Source of the DNA: Paractinoplanes polyasparticus
Lineage (GTDB): Bacteria > Actinomycetota > Actinomycetes > Mycobacteriales > Micromonosporaceae
DNA: 64,000 nucleotides
Assembly (NCBI RefSeq): GCF_019710575.1
Contig: NZ_JAHWFK010000023.1
Span: forward strand, 153,032 to 217,031
Direction of reading: 5' to 3'
Below the pieces are notes generated by a model. It saw only the letters and a program-made list of their open reading frames with translations. It ran no database searches and was not told where the DNA came from. Below, piece by piece: positions 51,966-60,105 of this stretch. Made by a program: the position numbers and the translations under genes. Numbering within the stretch: the stretch's first letter is position 1; each line of letters opens with the position of its first letter.

Positions 51966-52625
51966 ATGAACAACGTGCTCGAGTTGCCGAAAGTCGGCAC
52001 GCCGCTTTTCCTCGTCGCTTCCGACGGGGTGAGCCTGCCCTCGCGGCTGGAGTCAGTCGACGGGGAGGCGTTCAGCGTGTCCCGCCCGGCGGGGCTCACC
52101 GGCACGCTGTCCGCGGGGCAGGAGCTCGACATTTTCTGGGCGTCACCGCGCTCACGCCTCGTGCTCTCGTGCCGCGTGGTGGCCGGCCCCGATCCCGAGC
52201 GCTGGACCTTCGTGTCCTTGGCGAGCCCCCGCCCGGACAACCGCCGCCAGTTCGTGCGCGGCGGTGCCGGTGCCGCGGTCCGGCTCACCACCCGCGCCGG
52301 CGATGAGCCGGCGGCCGGTGCGCTTCTGGACATCAGCGAAGGCGGTCTGCGCTGCTGGATCGACCCGTCGGTGACCTTCACGCCCGGTCAGCGGCTCACG
52401 GCCGCCCTGTGGCTCGGCACCGCCGAAGCCGAGCTGGACGCCGAGGTGCACGCCGTCCGCGAGGCCCGCAACGGCGACCCGGGGCGCCACCTCGTCCTCA
52501 CCTTCACAACCGAGGGCGAGACGGCGCAGCTGATCCGGCAGTACGTGGCGGCCTGGGAGCTCGGCGAGCGCCGCCGCGCCGCGGACGGTCAGGAGGTAGA
52601 TCACAGCCGGATGGGCCGTCTGTAG
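51966..52625 (+). CDS. PilZ-domain c-di-GMP receptor
   Basis: A 219-residue protein with an N-terminal YcgR-like beta-barrel (residues 1-90) and a C-terminal PilZ domain. The c-di-GMP-binding elements are both present: the RxxxR motif in DNRRQFVRGG (about 93-98) and DISEGGLRC (Asp122, Ser124, Gly127). It should bind c-di-GMP and regulate motility, development or polysaccharide export through an unknown partner. ATG 51966 follows AGAGGTGAGAG. No diguanylate cyclase is in the window. Confidence 0.9.
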   Translation: MNNVLELPKVGTPLFLVASDGVSLPSRLESVDGEAFSVSRPAGLTGTLSAGQELDIFWASPRSRLVLSCRVVAGPDPERWTFVSLASPRPDNRRQFVRGGAGAAVRLTTRAGDEPAAGALLDISEGGLRCWIDPSVTFTPGQRLTAALWLGTAEAELDAEVHAVREARNGDPGRHLVLTFTTEGETAQLIRQYVAAWELGERRRAADGQEVDHSRMGRL

Positions 52626-52748
52626 TTCAGATCAAGACGCTGGCTGGACGTCATCAGCGCTGATGGCGTCATAAGAAGCAATCGACCGAATCCGATGCGG
52701 CATCCGAGGGTGGGGTCCAAGGATGAACCTCGGCGCCGATCGGACAAC

Positions 52749-53075
52749 TCAGCCTGGTATGAGAAGCCGCCGGCGACCTGAGGCTCCTGCCGGCCGGTCG
52801 AGCCGCGTATCGCCCATCAGGACGCCGGAATTGTGGACGCGCGCAGTGCCGCAGCCAGCCACTCGAACGGGAACCTGGTGCAACTCGCGGCGCACGGCCT
52901 GCCGGACCCCGGTGTCGCGGACCAGCTCGGCAAGCTCGATCCACGCCTTCAGTTGAGCTGCGGTGGGGTGGTCAGGCAGTTCCGGGCGGGCCGCCCGCCA
53001 CCACTGAATCATTCGCTCCGGCGGCTCCCAGCCGGTGGTGACCTCGGTCCAGAACTCGTCGATCAGCCTGTCCAC
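52749..53075 (-). pseudogene. MerR-family regulator effector fragment lacking its HTH
   Basis: About 108 codons beginning VDRLIDEFWTEV. PELPDHPTAAQLKAWIELAELVRDTGVRQAVRRE matches the helical region after the HTH in TipA/MerR-type actinomycete regulators. The DNA-binding domain is absent and the last 40 codons look unrelated. GTG 53075 lies 7 nt after a CATAGT -10 of a MerR-type promoter, so the promoter seems intact while the HTH-coding segment is gone. Interpretation as a deletion remnant is inference. Confidence 0.55.
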
Positions 53076-53082
53076 GACGCCC

Positions 53083-53113
53083 ACTATGCGATCTCAAGCG
53101 GCTTGAGATGCAA
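53083..53113 (-). promoter_or_regulatory. MerR-type promoter with palindrome in a 19-bp spacer
   Basis: On the minus strand TTGCAT (53113-53108) and CATAGT (53088-53083) are separated by exactly 19 bp. The spacer contains nearly all of the perfect palindrome ATCTCAAG-CGG-CTTGAGAT (53091-53109). An elongated 19-bp spacer with dyad symmetry is the hallmark of MerR-activated promoters. Confidence 0.7.
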
Positions 53114-53185
53114 GCCCGTGGACCGGCAGGTCAGTGCACTCGGTCAAGGCAGGGCGGCCGTGCGGGACCGTCGTAGGCTGGGCCG

Positions 53186-53851
53186 ATGGCTGAAATGAGT
53201 CCGAGGCTGCTTGTTGCCTTCGTGCGAAGCGTCGTGGTCCTCGGCCTGCCGGCCGATGCGCAGGTGTCCTGGCTGCGCCGGCTGTTCGCCGACGCCACCC
53301 CTGTTGTCGACGAATTGGCTCTCGAGTACGACGACGGATTCCGGCTTGTGCCGACGTTCATCGAGCTGGGCTGGCTGGATGCCGCTGCGCTGCCGGCCCT
53401 GGAGCAGCTGGACGCTCAGCTGGATGCGATGAGCGGCGAGCGCTACGCCGAACTGTGGCATGTCGACGCCCTGGTCCGCGAGGAATGGGACCGGATCCGC
53501 AGCTTGGCCACGGAAGCTCTGAGACTGCTGAACGGAGGCAGTATGTCCGAGGAGAACACTTACGTACGGGATCAGAATGCTCGGGTGGACCCGATGCTCA
53601 CCCTCGGGACCATCACCGTCGCGGAATTGCGCGACATTTTGGCCGACCTTCCCGGCGAAGCCGTCGTGGTCGTCGCCCGGGACGAACCAGGAGGCGAGGA
53701 GTGTTCACCGCTGGCCGATGTGGAGGAGGTCTGGTACTTCCCCTCTGCTGGCGAGTCGGCTCCACTCGGACGCGATGCCGATGGGAACGTGCACGAGCCA
53801 GGCTTCCAGGACCTGTACGCCGTGCTTCTCCGTCCCACCGGTCACCGGTGA
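53186..53851 (+). CDS. Hypothetical protein (221 aa, two segments)
   Basis: No known domain recognised. The N-terminal half (MAEMSPRLLVAFVRSVVVLGLPADAQVSWLRRL, VPTFIELGWLDAAALPALEQLDAQLDAM) is helical. The C-terminal half (TLGTITVAELRDILADLPGEAVVVVARDEPGGE, VWYFPSAGES, FQDLYAVLLRP) looks like a compact alpha/beta domain; an internal ATG at 53542 could start it separately. ATG 53186 lies 6 nt after TAGGCT, a clear leaderless pattern. Confidence 0.7.
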   Translation: MAEMSPRLLVAFVRSVVVLGLPADAQVSWLRRLFADATPVVDELALEYDDGFRLVPTFIELGWLDAAALPALEQLDAQLDAMSGERYAELWHVDALVREEWDRIRSLATEALRLLNGGSMSEENTYVRDQNARVDPMLTLGTITVAELRDILADLPGEAVVVVARDEPGGEECSPLADVEEVWYFPSAGESAPLGRDADGNVHEPGFQDLYAVLLRPTGHR

Positions 53852-53918
53852 CGGCAGTCCTGGGTCAGGCTGGCAGTGCGCGAATGTGGGCTCCCGGGCC
53901 ATCTGCTTTTCTGGGTGC

Positions 53919-54548
53919 ATGACATACGCCTGGCTCGGTGCTCCCGCGGCCGCCGTCGCCGAAACCGCGCGTACCCTCCTCGGCTGGCTGGCTGTTGCCA
54001 ACGGCGTCACCATCCGGATCACTGAGACCGAGGCATACCTAGGTTTGGGTCAGGACCCCGCCAGTCACGCCCACCGCGGCCGGACCGCGCGTAATGCGGC
54101 CATGTTCGGCCCAGCGGGTCACCTCTATCTCTACCGCATATATGGACTGCACACCTGTGCGAATGTGACTTGCGGACCCGAGGGGCAGCCGGCGGCAGTT
54201 CTTCTGCGCGCTGGGCATGTAGTGGACGGTGTCGACGTGGCCCGCTCCCGGCGGCCCGCGGCCAAGCGCGACGTCGATCTCGCTTCCGGGCCGGCCCGCT
54301 TCGTCGAGGCGCTTGATTTGCAGCTCACGGCCTATGGGACATCGGTCGTTGACGGCACCGGCCCGCTGACCTTGCATCCTCCGACTGAGCCGGTCCCGGA
54401 CGAGCGCGTACTAGCTGGTCCTCGTGTTGGCGTAACTGCTGCGCACGATCTGGCGTGGCGATTCTCCATCGCCGGTGACCCCACCGTCAGCGCCTACCGC
54501 CGCCACGTGCCCCGTAGCAGCCGAAAAGATCTTGAAAGTACGTCTTAA
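53919..54548 (+). CDS. DNA-3-methyladenine glycosylase (AAG/MPG family)
   Basis: A 209-residue base-excision repair glycosylase that removes alkylated purines. Conserved elements: VTIRITETEAYLG with the catalytic Glu, HAHRGRTARNAAMFGPAGHLYLYRIYGLHTCANVTCG, AVLLRAG, LASGPARFVEAL and GPRVGV. The length matches the bacterial family. ATG 53919 is chosen as the only start giving a family-like N terminus; an open frame continues upstream but without similarity. The symbol is left empty because the bacterial name varies. Confidence 0.92.
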   Translation: MTYAWLGAPAAAVAETARTLLGWLAVANGVTIRITETEAYLGLGQDPASHAHRGRTARNAAMFGPAGHLYLYRIYGLHTCANVTCGPEGQPAAVLLRAGHVVDGVDVARSRRPAAKRDVDLASGPARFVEALDLQLTAYGTSVVDGTGPLTLHPPTEPVPDERVLAGPRVGVTAAHDLAWRFSIAGDPTVSAYRRHVPRSSRKDLESTS

Positions 54549-54735
54549 CCTCACTTGCCTGCCGTTGCTCTGCCCCGCCTAGGACGCATATTGGATCAAC
54601 GGTGACTTCGATCAGGTCCTCGACCTTGTGACGGGCGTCGCGAAGATCCCCGGCACCCCGCTGCCGACGAGGAACTTCGACCGTATCGGCCCAGCGGTTC
54701 GGTGCATAAGATCATCGGGTGCTACCGCTACCGAT

Positions 54736-55248
54736 GTGCTGATCTCCGGCGCCGGCGTGGCTGGTCCTGCGCTGGCCTACTGGCTGCAGCGCTACGGCTT
54801 CCGGCCGACCGTCGTCGAGCGCACGCCGGCCGAGCGGATGGGCGTCGGCGGCCACTCCGTGGACCTGTTCGGTCCGGCCGTGGACGGCCGGATCACGCTG
54901 GTCGGCGACGCAGGTTACTCGCCGGGCCCGGCGGTCGGCGGCGGCACGAGCGTGGCAATGGTCGGGGCGTACGTCCTGGCGGGCGAGCTCCACGCGGCCG
55001 GCGGCGACCACATACGCGCGTTCCGCGGCTACGAGGACCGCATGCACGAGTTCGTCCGGCTCGCCCGCACGATCGGCCTTGCGACGATGAAGTCGCTCAT
55101 CCCGGCCACTGCCTCACAGGTCTGGCTGATGCCGCGTCTGATCCGGTTGGTGACGCGGCTGCCCGTGCCGTTACAACGCAGACTGTCGGCCCTGCAGGGT
55201 GACCCGGCCCGGGCGCTCGCCGCGATCACCGTCGAAAACTACGAGTGA
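54736..55248 (+). pseudogene. Internally deleted FAD-dependent oxidoreductase
   Basis: The reading frame starts with the FAD Rossmann motif LISGAGVAGPALAYWLQRYGF and reaches GVGGHSVDLFGPA, then jumps directly to the C-terminal FAD motif VDGRITLVGDAGYSPGPAVGGG and the family C terminus. About 200 central residues, including substrate-binding and DG-motif parts, are missing compared with the usual 380-400. The frame remains open. A leaderless-type signal (TAAGAT, 6 nt, GTG 54719) precedes it in a different frame, suggesting a further small lesion near the start. Confidence 0.75.
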
Positions 55249-55413
55249 CTCATACGAGCCCGCCGTCGCGCACCTCCTGCGCCAGCAGCCCACTGGCCGC
55301 GGCCTGAAACTCACCCGGTTCCCGAGCGCCACCGGAGATCGAGAGGCGACGATCTGGGCCTCGCTGAACGCTCTGCCGTAGCGAGGCTGAGCGTCTCATA
55401 GGCCAGCTCTCGG

Positions 55414-56190
55414 TCAGCCGCGTCGGCAGCGGTAGGTGACGGGCGTGCCGGACTGGATCGGCGACGGTTCGAGGATGTTGACGGTGGCGGTCTCCGAGGT
55501 CGAACCGACGCCGCTGAACGTCCATCTCAGAGTGAGAGTGGCGACGCTCTGGCCCCGGCCGACCTGCTCGGTGAGGACGGCTCCCGGGGGCGCATCCGAG
55601 CGGAACCACTGGTAGCGGATCGCGCCGCTCCTGCCGTTGGTGCGAACGGTGGCGATCACGTCGATGGTGACGTCACAGCGGCTTCCGGCCGGCTGGGGCA
55701 CGGCCACCGTGACGCCCTCTATCTCGAGGGGGCTGAGCCGTTGCCAGATGTACAGCCCGACGACTCCGATCAGGGCGAGGGTCAGCAGGCTGGAGAGCAC
55801 CGACACCAGTCGGCGCCACACCGGGCGCGGACGGCCTGCGGGGGTGGCAGCCGGCCAGCCGGGGGCGGCCACCGGGGCAATCGGCACGCCGGGTCCGAAG
55901 CGCATCTCGCCGTCGACGCGCACGGTCGGCGCCGGCGCGTCCCGGTGCACGGCGTGAGCAGCCGGGCCGGCTTGCGCACCCGGGTTGGACCCGGGGCTGT
56001 GCGCCGCCGGCTGCGTACCCGGCAGGTGCACGGTCGGGTTCAATCCCGGCCGGTTCTGCGGGCTGATGGTGGCGGTCGCGTCGGGATCGTCGCCGAAGTA
56101 CACGGTGGGGGCGGGACGGTCGATGGTTGCCCACGGGTCGGCGGGCGGCGGCATCGCCCGGCCGCCGACGGGTTCCTCCGGCCGGGTCAC
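55414..56190 (-). CDS. Single-TM membrane protein accompanying a Ser/Thr kinase
   Basis: About 258 residues: a Pro-rich cytoplasmic N-terminal half (DPWATIDRPAPTVYFGDDPDATATI, several TxxF/TV motifs that could be kinase substrates), one membrane helix (LVSVLSSLLTLALIGVVGLYIW, about residue 150), and an extracytoplasmic beta-rich domain ending IQSGTPVTYRCRRG with two cysteines. It lies 53 bp downstream of the kinase gene on the same strand. The start is uncertain (GTG 56190 or ATG 56154). The kinase C-terminal domain is of the same general type. Confidence 0.7.
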   Translation of the reverse strand: MTRPEEPVGGRAMPPPADPWATIDRPAPTVYFGDDPDATATISPQNRPGLNPTVHLPGTQPAAHSPGSNPGAQAGPAAHAVHRDAPAPTVRVDGEMRFGPGVPIAPVAAPGWPAATPAGRPRPVWRRLVSVLSSLLTLALIGVVGLYIWQRLSPLEIEGVTVAVPQPAGSRCDVTIDVIATVRTNGRSGAIRYQWFRSDAPPGAVLTEQVGRGQSVATLTLRWTFSGVGSTSETATVNILEPSPIQSGTPVTYRCRRG

Positions 56191-56243
56191 GCTCGCCGTC
56201 CCCGCGTGGGCCTGCGCTTCTGTGCAGCCAGCACAACCTGCTC

Positions 56244-57902
56244 CTAACCGGGGGTGCACGTGTTGTCGAGAGCCACGGTGGCCGGTGACGCCGACCGGGC
56301 AGTGTTGCCGGCCGCATCGAGGGCCACGACGGCGATCGTCATGCGGGTGGCCACCCTCTGCATCGGCAACGGGCCGAGCGTTCCCTGAAAGACGTTGCGC
56401 CCGACCGAGCTCATCACCACGGTCGAGGAGGTGCCGCCGAGGGTGTAGCTGAAGCTGACCTTCAGCGCGGACGGGCCGCTCCGATCGTCGGTGACGGTGG
56501 CCGAGATCGTGCTCGTGCGGACGCCGTACTGGCACTTCTCGCCCTCCAGCGACGACCGGCTGCTGCGTACGGCGCCGACCGTGGGGGCGGTGGTATCGCC
56601 CCGAGGGGGCGCGGAGGTGCTGGTCGACGGCGTCGGCGTGGCACCGGTGGTGGGAGGCGCGGGCACACCGGTCGGCGAGGCCGTCGCGGACGGACTGGGC
56701 GTGGCGCCCGAACTGGCGGGCAGCGCCTTCGCGGTCGGCGTCACCGAGCCGGTCGGGCTCGGCGCGACCGGCGCGGCCGCCGAGGCGGTCGAGGGGGTGG
56801 CGCTGGACGGCCCGGCCCCGCCCGGTTCGAAGACGGCCGAGTTCGCCCGGGCTTCCGCAACGGCCGGGGAGTCGGCGGCGGCGTAGCGGTACCCCGCCCC
56901 GCCGATCAGCAGGGCCACGACAACGGCACTGCCGGCCAGCGCGACCCCCTTGCGGCCCCGGAGATAACCGCCGGGTCCAGTCGTTCCGACCGTCGTCGAG
57001 GCGAGGCTGGTGGCGCCCTCGCCGCCGTCGGGGAACGGCCAGAGCAGGGCGAGCAGGGCGGCCCGGCGCGCCAGCTCGCGCAGCCCACGATCTTCCCAGC
57101 CCGGCCCGTACGCGGTGCCGGCCACCTGTTCCAGCCGGTCGAGGAAGTCCCGGGCGTGCGGGGGACGGTCGGCGGGCTGCTTGGCCATGCCGTGCCGGAG
57201 CAGGTCGTGCACCGGCGCCGGGGCCGGAACGGTCGGGATGGGTGCGTGGGCGTGCTGGTCGTACAGGACGAACAGGCTCGGCCCGTCGTACGGCGGCTTC
57301 CCGGTCAGGCACTCGAAGAAAGTGGCGGTGGCGGCGTAGATGTCGCAGGCCGGCGTCGGCGGGACGCCCGTCCACTGCTCGGGCGCCATGTAGCGAGGCG
57401 TGCCGGAGACGACGGTGTCGGAGCCCTGCCCGACCGGCGCCGCGATGCCGAAGTCGGCCAGCTTGCTCCGGCCTTCCCCCGTGACCAGCACATTTTCGGG
57501 CTTGTAGTCGCGGTGCACAACGCCGTGGGCATGCGCCGCGCCCAGCCCGGCGAGGGAGCCCTTCAACACGCAGAGCGCCGCCTCGGGGGTGGTCGGGCCG
57601 TGCTCGCGCAGCATCTGCCGCAGCGACACCCCGTTGACCAGCTCCATGACGATCGCCGCGCCGTCGGCGGACTCGACGTATTCATAGAGCCGGGAGACGT
57701 TCGGGTCGTCGATCTCCCCGAGCAGCTGCGCCTCCCGCCGGAAGGCCGCCCGGAACGTGGCGTCCTCCCCGAGCCCGCGCACCAGATATTTGATGGCGAC
57801 CGGGGTGCCGGTCTCGTCGTGGGTGGCGAGCACTACGCTGCCCGACGCACCGGCGCCCAGCGGCCGGACAGGCGTATAGCCGGAGAGCTGCCAGCCGCTC
57901 AT
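56244..57902 (-). CDS. Transmembrane Ser/Thr protein kinase (PknB-like catalytic domain)
   Basis: About 552 residues. The kinase domain (1-270) has LGAGASGSVVLA, Lys38 in VAIKYL, HRDYKPEN (Asp132, Lys134), the DFG motif LADFGIA (150-152) and GTPRYMAPEQW. After a juxtamembrane stretch comes one membrane helix (GVALAGSAVVVALLIGGAGY), a Ser/Thr/Pro/Ala-rich linker and an extracellular Ig-like beta domain ending ALDNTCTPG. It should sense an envelope signal and phosphorylate cytoplasmic targets. ATG 57902 is preferred; a longer Arg-rich N terminus is unlikely. The HRD-Y variation is minor. Confidence 0.92.
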   Translation of the reverse strand: MSGWQLSGYTPVRPLGAGASGSVVLATHDETGTPVAIKYLVRGLGEDATFRAAFRREAQLLGEIDDPNVSRLYEYVESADGAAIVMELVNGVSLRQMLREHGPTTPEAALCVLKGSLAGLGAAHAHGVVHRDYKPENVLVTGEGRSKLADFGIAAPVGQGSDTVVSGTPRYMAPEQWTGVPPTPACDIYAATATFFECLTGKPPYDGPSLFVLYDQHAHAPIPTVPAPAPVHDLLRHGMAKQPADRPPHARDFLDRLEQVAGTAYGPGWEDRGLRELARRAALLALLWPFPDGGEGATSLASTTVGTTGPGGYLRGRKGVALAGSAVVVALLIGGAGYRYAAADSPAVAEARANSAVFEPGGAGPSSATPSTASAAAPVAPSPTGSVTPTAKALPASSGATPSPSATASPTGVPAPPTTGATPTPSTSTSAPPRGDTTAPTVGAVRSSRSSLEGEKCQYGVRTSTISATVTDDRSGPSALKVSFSYTLGGTSSTVVMSSVGRNVFQGTLGPLPMQRVATRMTIAVVALDAAGNTARSASPATVALDNTCTPG

Positions 57903-58186
57903 TCGAGGCACTCCACCATTCCTGGGGGCGGATGTCTGTCTCCGCCGCGCCGACCATTCTGGCCTGGCGAAAGGATCACTGAGGATCCGCGCAACGGCTG
58001 CCTTCATCGACCGGACGGGCGACCCCGACCGCTCAACCCGCCGGAACCGAGGCAATCGGTCCTGGCCACGGCGCCTTAGGTCTCCGTGAGCCGCGCCTTA
58101 AGGGCTCATTAGCCGGGCTGAGCAGTCCGGATCCGCGCCGCATAGTAGGGGTCGCGCTTTCCCCCACACCTGAGGTGACCCTTCCC

Positions 58187-58945
58187 GTGTCGATGTCCGC
58201 TGCCGCCCGCTTCCGCTACACCCTGGTGGCCGGCGCTACCGCTGTGGTCATCGGCGGCGGCTTCACCGTCGCCGGGCTCACCAAGAACGCCCAGGCCGAC
58301 ACCACCGGCGCCGTGAAAACCAGCGTCGACCGGACACTCGTCGTCGACCAGGGCGCCGCCGAGCCGGCCCCGCCCGCGCAATCCACGTCGCCGTCCCCCA
58401 GCTCCGCGGCCCCCACCACGACGCCCCCGACGTCGAGGGCGCCGTCAAAGAAGAAGGCCACGTCGAAGCCCCGGCCGACGGCCACGAAGAAAAAGAAGCC
58501 GGCCACGACGGTCCCGCAGACCAGCGGCTCGGTCGTCGAGCAGGTGCTCGCCCACATCAACGCCGCACGCAAGGCCGAGGGCCGGGGCACGCTCAGCCTC
58601 GACACCGACCTGTCGCGGGCGGCCGCCGTCCACAACCAGCTGATGATCGACGGCTGCGGCCTGTCACATCAGTGCTCGGGTGAGAAGGGCCTCGGCGACC
58701 GGTTCAGCGCCCAGGGCGTGAAGTGGTCGGGCGCCGGCGAGAACATCGGCTACGGCTCGAGCGCGGCCAGTGACTCGGCCCAGGTGAAGGCGGCCAACGG
58801 CCTCACCGACAGCATGCTGGCCGAGGTGCCGCCGAACGACGGCCACCGCAAGAACCTGCTGAACCCGAGCTTCAAGCGGATTGGCCTGAGCATCGTCCGG
58901 GACAGCAAGGGCATCACCTGGATGACCCAGGACTTCGTGAATTAA
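58187..58945 (+). CDS. Secreted or membrane-anchored CAP/SCP-domain protein
   Basis: About 252 residues. An N-terminal hydrophobic helix (YTLVAGATAVVIGGGFTVAGL) exports or anchors it. A Ser/Thr/Pro/Lys-rich linker with KKK clusters (about 60-105) is followed by a CAP domain: VVEQVLAHINAARKAEG, SRAAAVHNQLMID, GENIGYG and DGHRKNLLNPSFKRIGLSIV, the usual CAP signatures. Function of bacterial CAP proteins is mostly unknown (wall binding or hydrolysis suggested). GTG 58187 lies 8 nt after AGGTGA; ATG 58193 is an alternative. It is divergent from the kinase gene. Confidence 0.85.
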   Translation: MSMSAAARFRYTLVAGATAVVIGGGFTVAGLTKNAQADTTGAVKTSVDRTLVVDQGAAEPAPPAQSTSPSPSSAAPTTTPPTSRAPSKKKATSKPRPTATKKKKPATTVPQTSGSVVEQVLAHINAARKAEGRGTLSLDTDLSRAAAVHNQLMIDGCGLSHQCSGEKGLGDRFSAQGVKWSGAGENIGYGSSAASDSAQVKAANGLTDSMLAEVPPNDGHRKNLLNPSFKRIGLSIVRDSKGITWMTQDFVN

Positions 58946-59527
58946 CCACCTGTCCACGGGTGACCGGGGTGGACCAGACGTAACGCAGCGTCCAGCCACT
59001 CGCGCTCACCCTCGGTGAGGCCGGGCGCGACCGCCGCGTAGTCCTGCTCGTCCTTGGGCCGGCGATGCTTGGCCTTGAAGAGCAACACCACCTCGGGGCT
59101 GAGGTAGGGGATGCCGGCGCTGTCCGTGCGCACAATTTCCCCGTACGGGCGTCGCAGCCTCGCATCCCGGCGGGAGATCCAGACGTCGCCGTCGTGCGGC
59201 TCGCGGAACACGTCCGAAGCGCCACGCGTCGGCTGCCGTGTCGTACGCCCAGGTCTGATGCTGCTCGTCGAGAGCCGCCGGGGTGGCCGGCACCACCCGG
59301 CCATCGCCCACGGCATAGAACGCCAGCTCCGGAAAGCGTCCCGTGACCGGCGCGAACTGATTCCGCGGCACGGCGATCTCCAGGTCCTCGTGCTCGCGCA
59401 GGCCGCCGCCGAGGTGCAGGTCGATGGCCCAGCCGCCGGCCACGTACCAGGGCACGCCGACGCCGGCCAGCCGCTCGGCGACCTGCCGCGGGTGCCACGG
59501 CTGCCAGGCGTCGATGTCCGGTGTCAT
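58942..59527 (-). pseudogene. Frameshifted ANT(2'')-like nucleotidyltransferase
   Basis: The 5' part reads WQPWHPRQVAERLAGVGVPW, VAGGWAIDLHLGGGLREHED and IAVPRNQF, typical of aminoglycoside/nucleotidyltransferase-like proteins with the GGWAID and HEDLEI metal motif. After DTAADAWR, at about 59214, the conserved sequence continues one frame over: DVFREPHDGDVWISRRDARL, GIPYLSPEVVLLFKAKH and RPKDEQDYAA. Removing one base in the CC at 59214-59215 restores a full protein of about 194 residues. Either a real frameshift or a base-call error. ATG 59527 is leaderless. Confidence 0.75.
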
Positions 59528-59549
59528 ACCCGCAGCCTAGAGTTCACCC
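59528..59549. promoter_or_regulatory. Divergent leaderless promoter with overlapping -10 elements
   Basis: Between ATG 59527 (minus) and GTG 59550 (plus) there are 22 bp. The plus-strand -10 TAGAGT is 59538-59543 and the minus-strand -10 TAGGCT is 59539-59534; they share the TA at 59538-59539. Each is exactly 6 nt from its start codon, so both transcripts would begin at or next to the initiator. Confidence 0.7.
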
Positions 59550-60053
59550 GTGGCCAAGATGCTCAAGACCTTGTTGCGCCGGGTGGTGGAGGCTGTCGCC
59601 CCCGCCCGCGTCCCGCGGCAACAGCCCACTCCCGCGCCTCGACCGCAGGTCAAAGCGCGTCCGCGCCATGTGCCGACCCACGAACGGGGCCGGCACATCG
59701 AGTATTCGCCCAATCTCGACGGCGACGCCGATCCCGGCGAAATCGTGTGGACCTGGGTTCCGTACGAGGACGACCCCACCCAGGGCAAGGACCGCCCGGT
59801 CCTGGTGGTCGGCCGCTCCGGTCGCACGATCCTGGGCCTCATGCTCACGTCGAAAGACCGCCGTGACGGTGAACACAACTGGCTGTCCATCGGCGCCGGC
59901 GCCTGGGACAGCGAGGACCGGCCGAGCTGGATCCGACTCGACCGGGTGATCGAGGTCGACCACGACGGCATCCGCCGCGAGGGCGCGATCCTCGACCGGT
60001 CCCGGTTCGACGAGGTTGCCGCTCGGCTACGCCAGGAGTACGGCTGGCGCTGA
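59550..60053 (+). CDS. PemK/MazF-family toxin-like protein without antitoxin partner
   Basis: A 167-residue protein. A basic Pro/Arg-rich N-terminal extension (1-50) precedes a PemK-like fold: DGDADPGEIVWTWVPYEDDPTQGKDRPVLVVGRSGRTILGLMLTSKD, with the DPTQGKDRPVLVV segment typical of the family. No antitoxin gene adjoins it, so it may be a domesticated single gene rather than an active module. GTG 59550 lies 6 nt after TAGAGT, a leaderless start from the shared divergent promoter. Confidence 0.85.
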   Translation: MAKMLKTLLRRVVEAVAPARVPRQQPTPAPRPQVKARPRHVPTHERGRHIEYSPNLDGDADPGEIVWTWVPYEDDPTQGKDRPVLVVGRSGRTILGLMLTSKDRRDGEHNWLSIGAGAWDSEDRPSWIRLDRVIEVDHDGIRREGAILDRSRFDEVAARLRQEYGWR

Positions 60054-60105
60054 GCGGCGGCCGTTGATGGACAACCGCCCGCGCTGACCGGCTAGCGTTG
60101 ACGCC

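Noticed and set aside
53577..53918. Longer N terminus for the alkyladenine glycosylase
   Set aside because: The frame is open upstream but overlaps the previous gene in another frame and has no similarity to the family.
58056..58186. ydaO-type c-di-AMP riboswitch before the CAP-domain gene
   Set aside because: The region is GC-rich with short hairpins, but I could not find the conserved core of the ydaO class.
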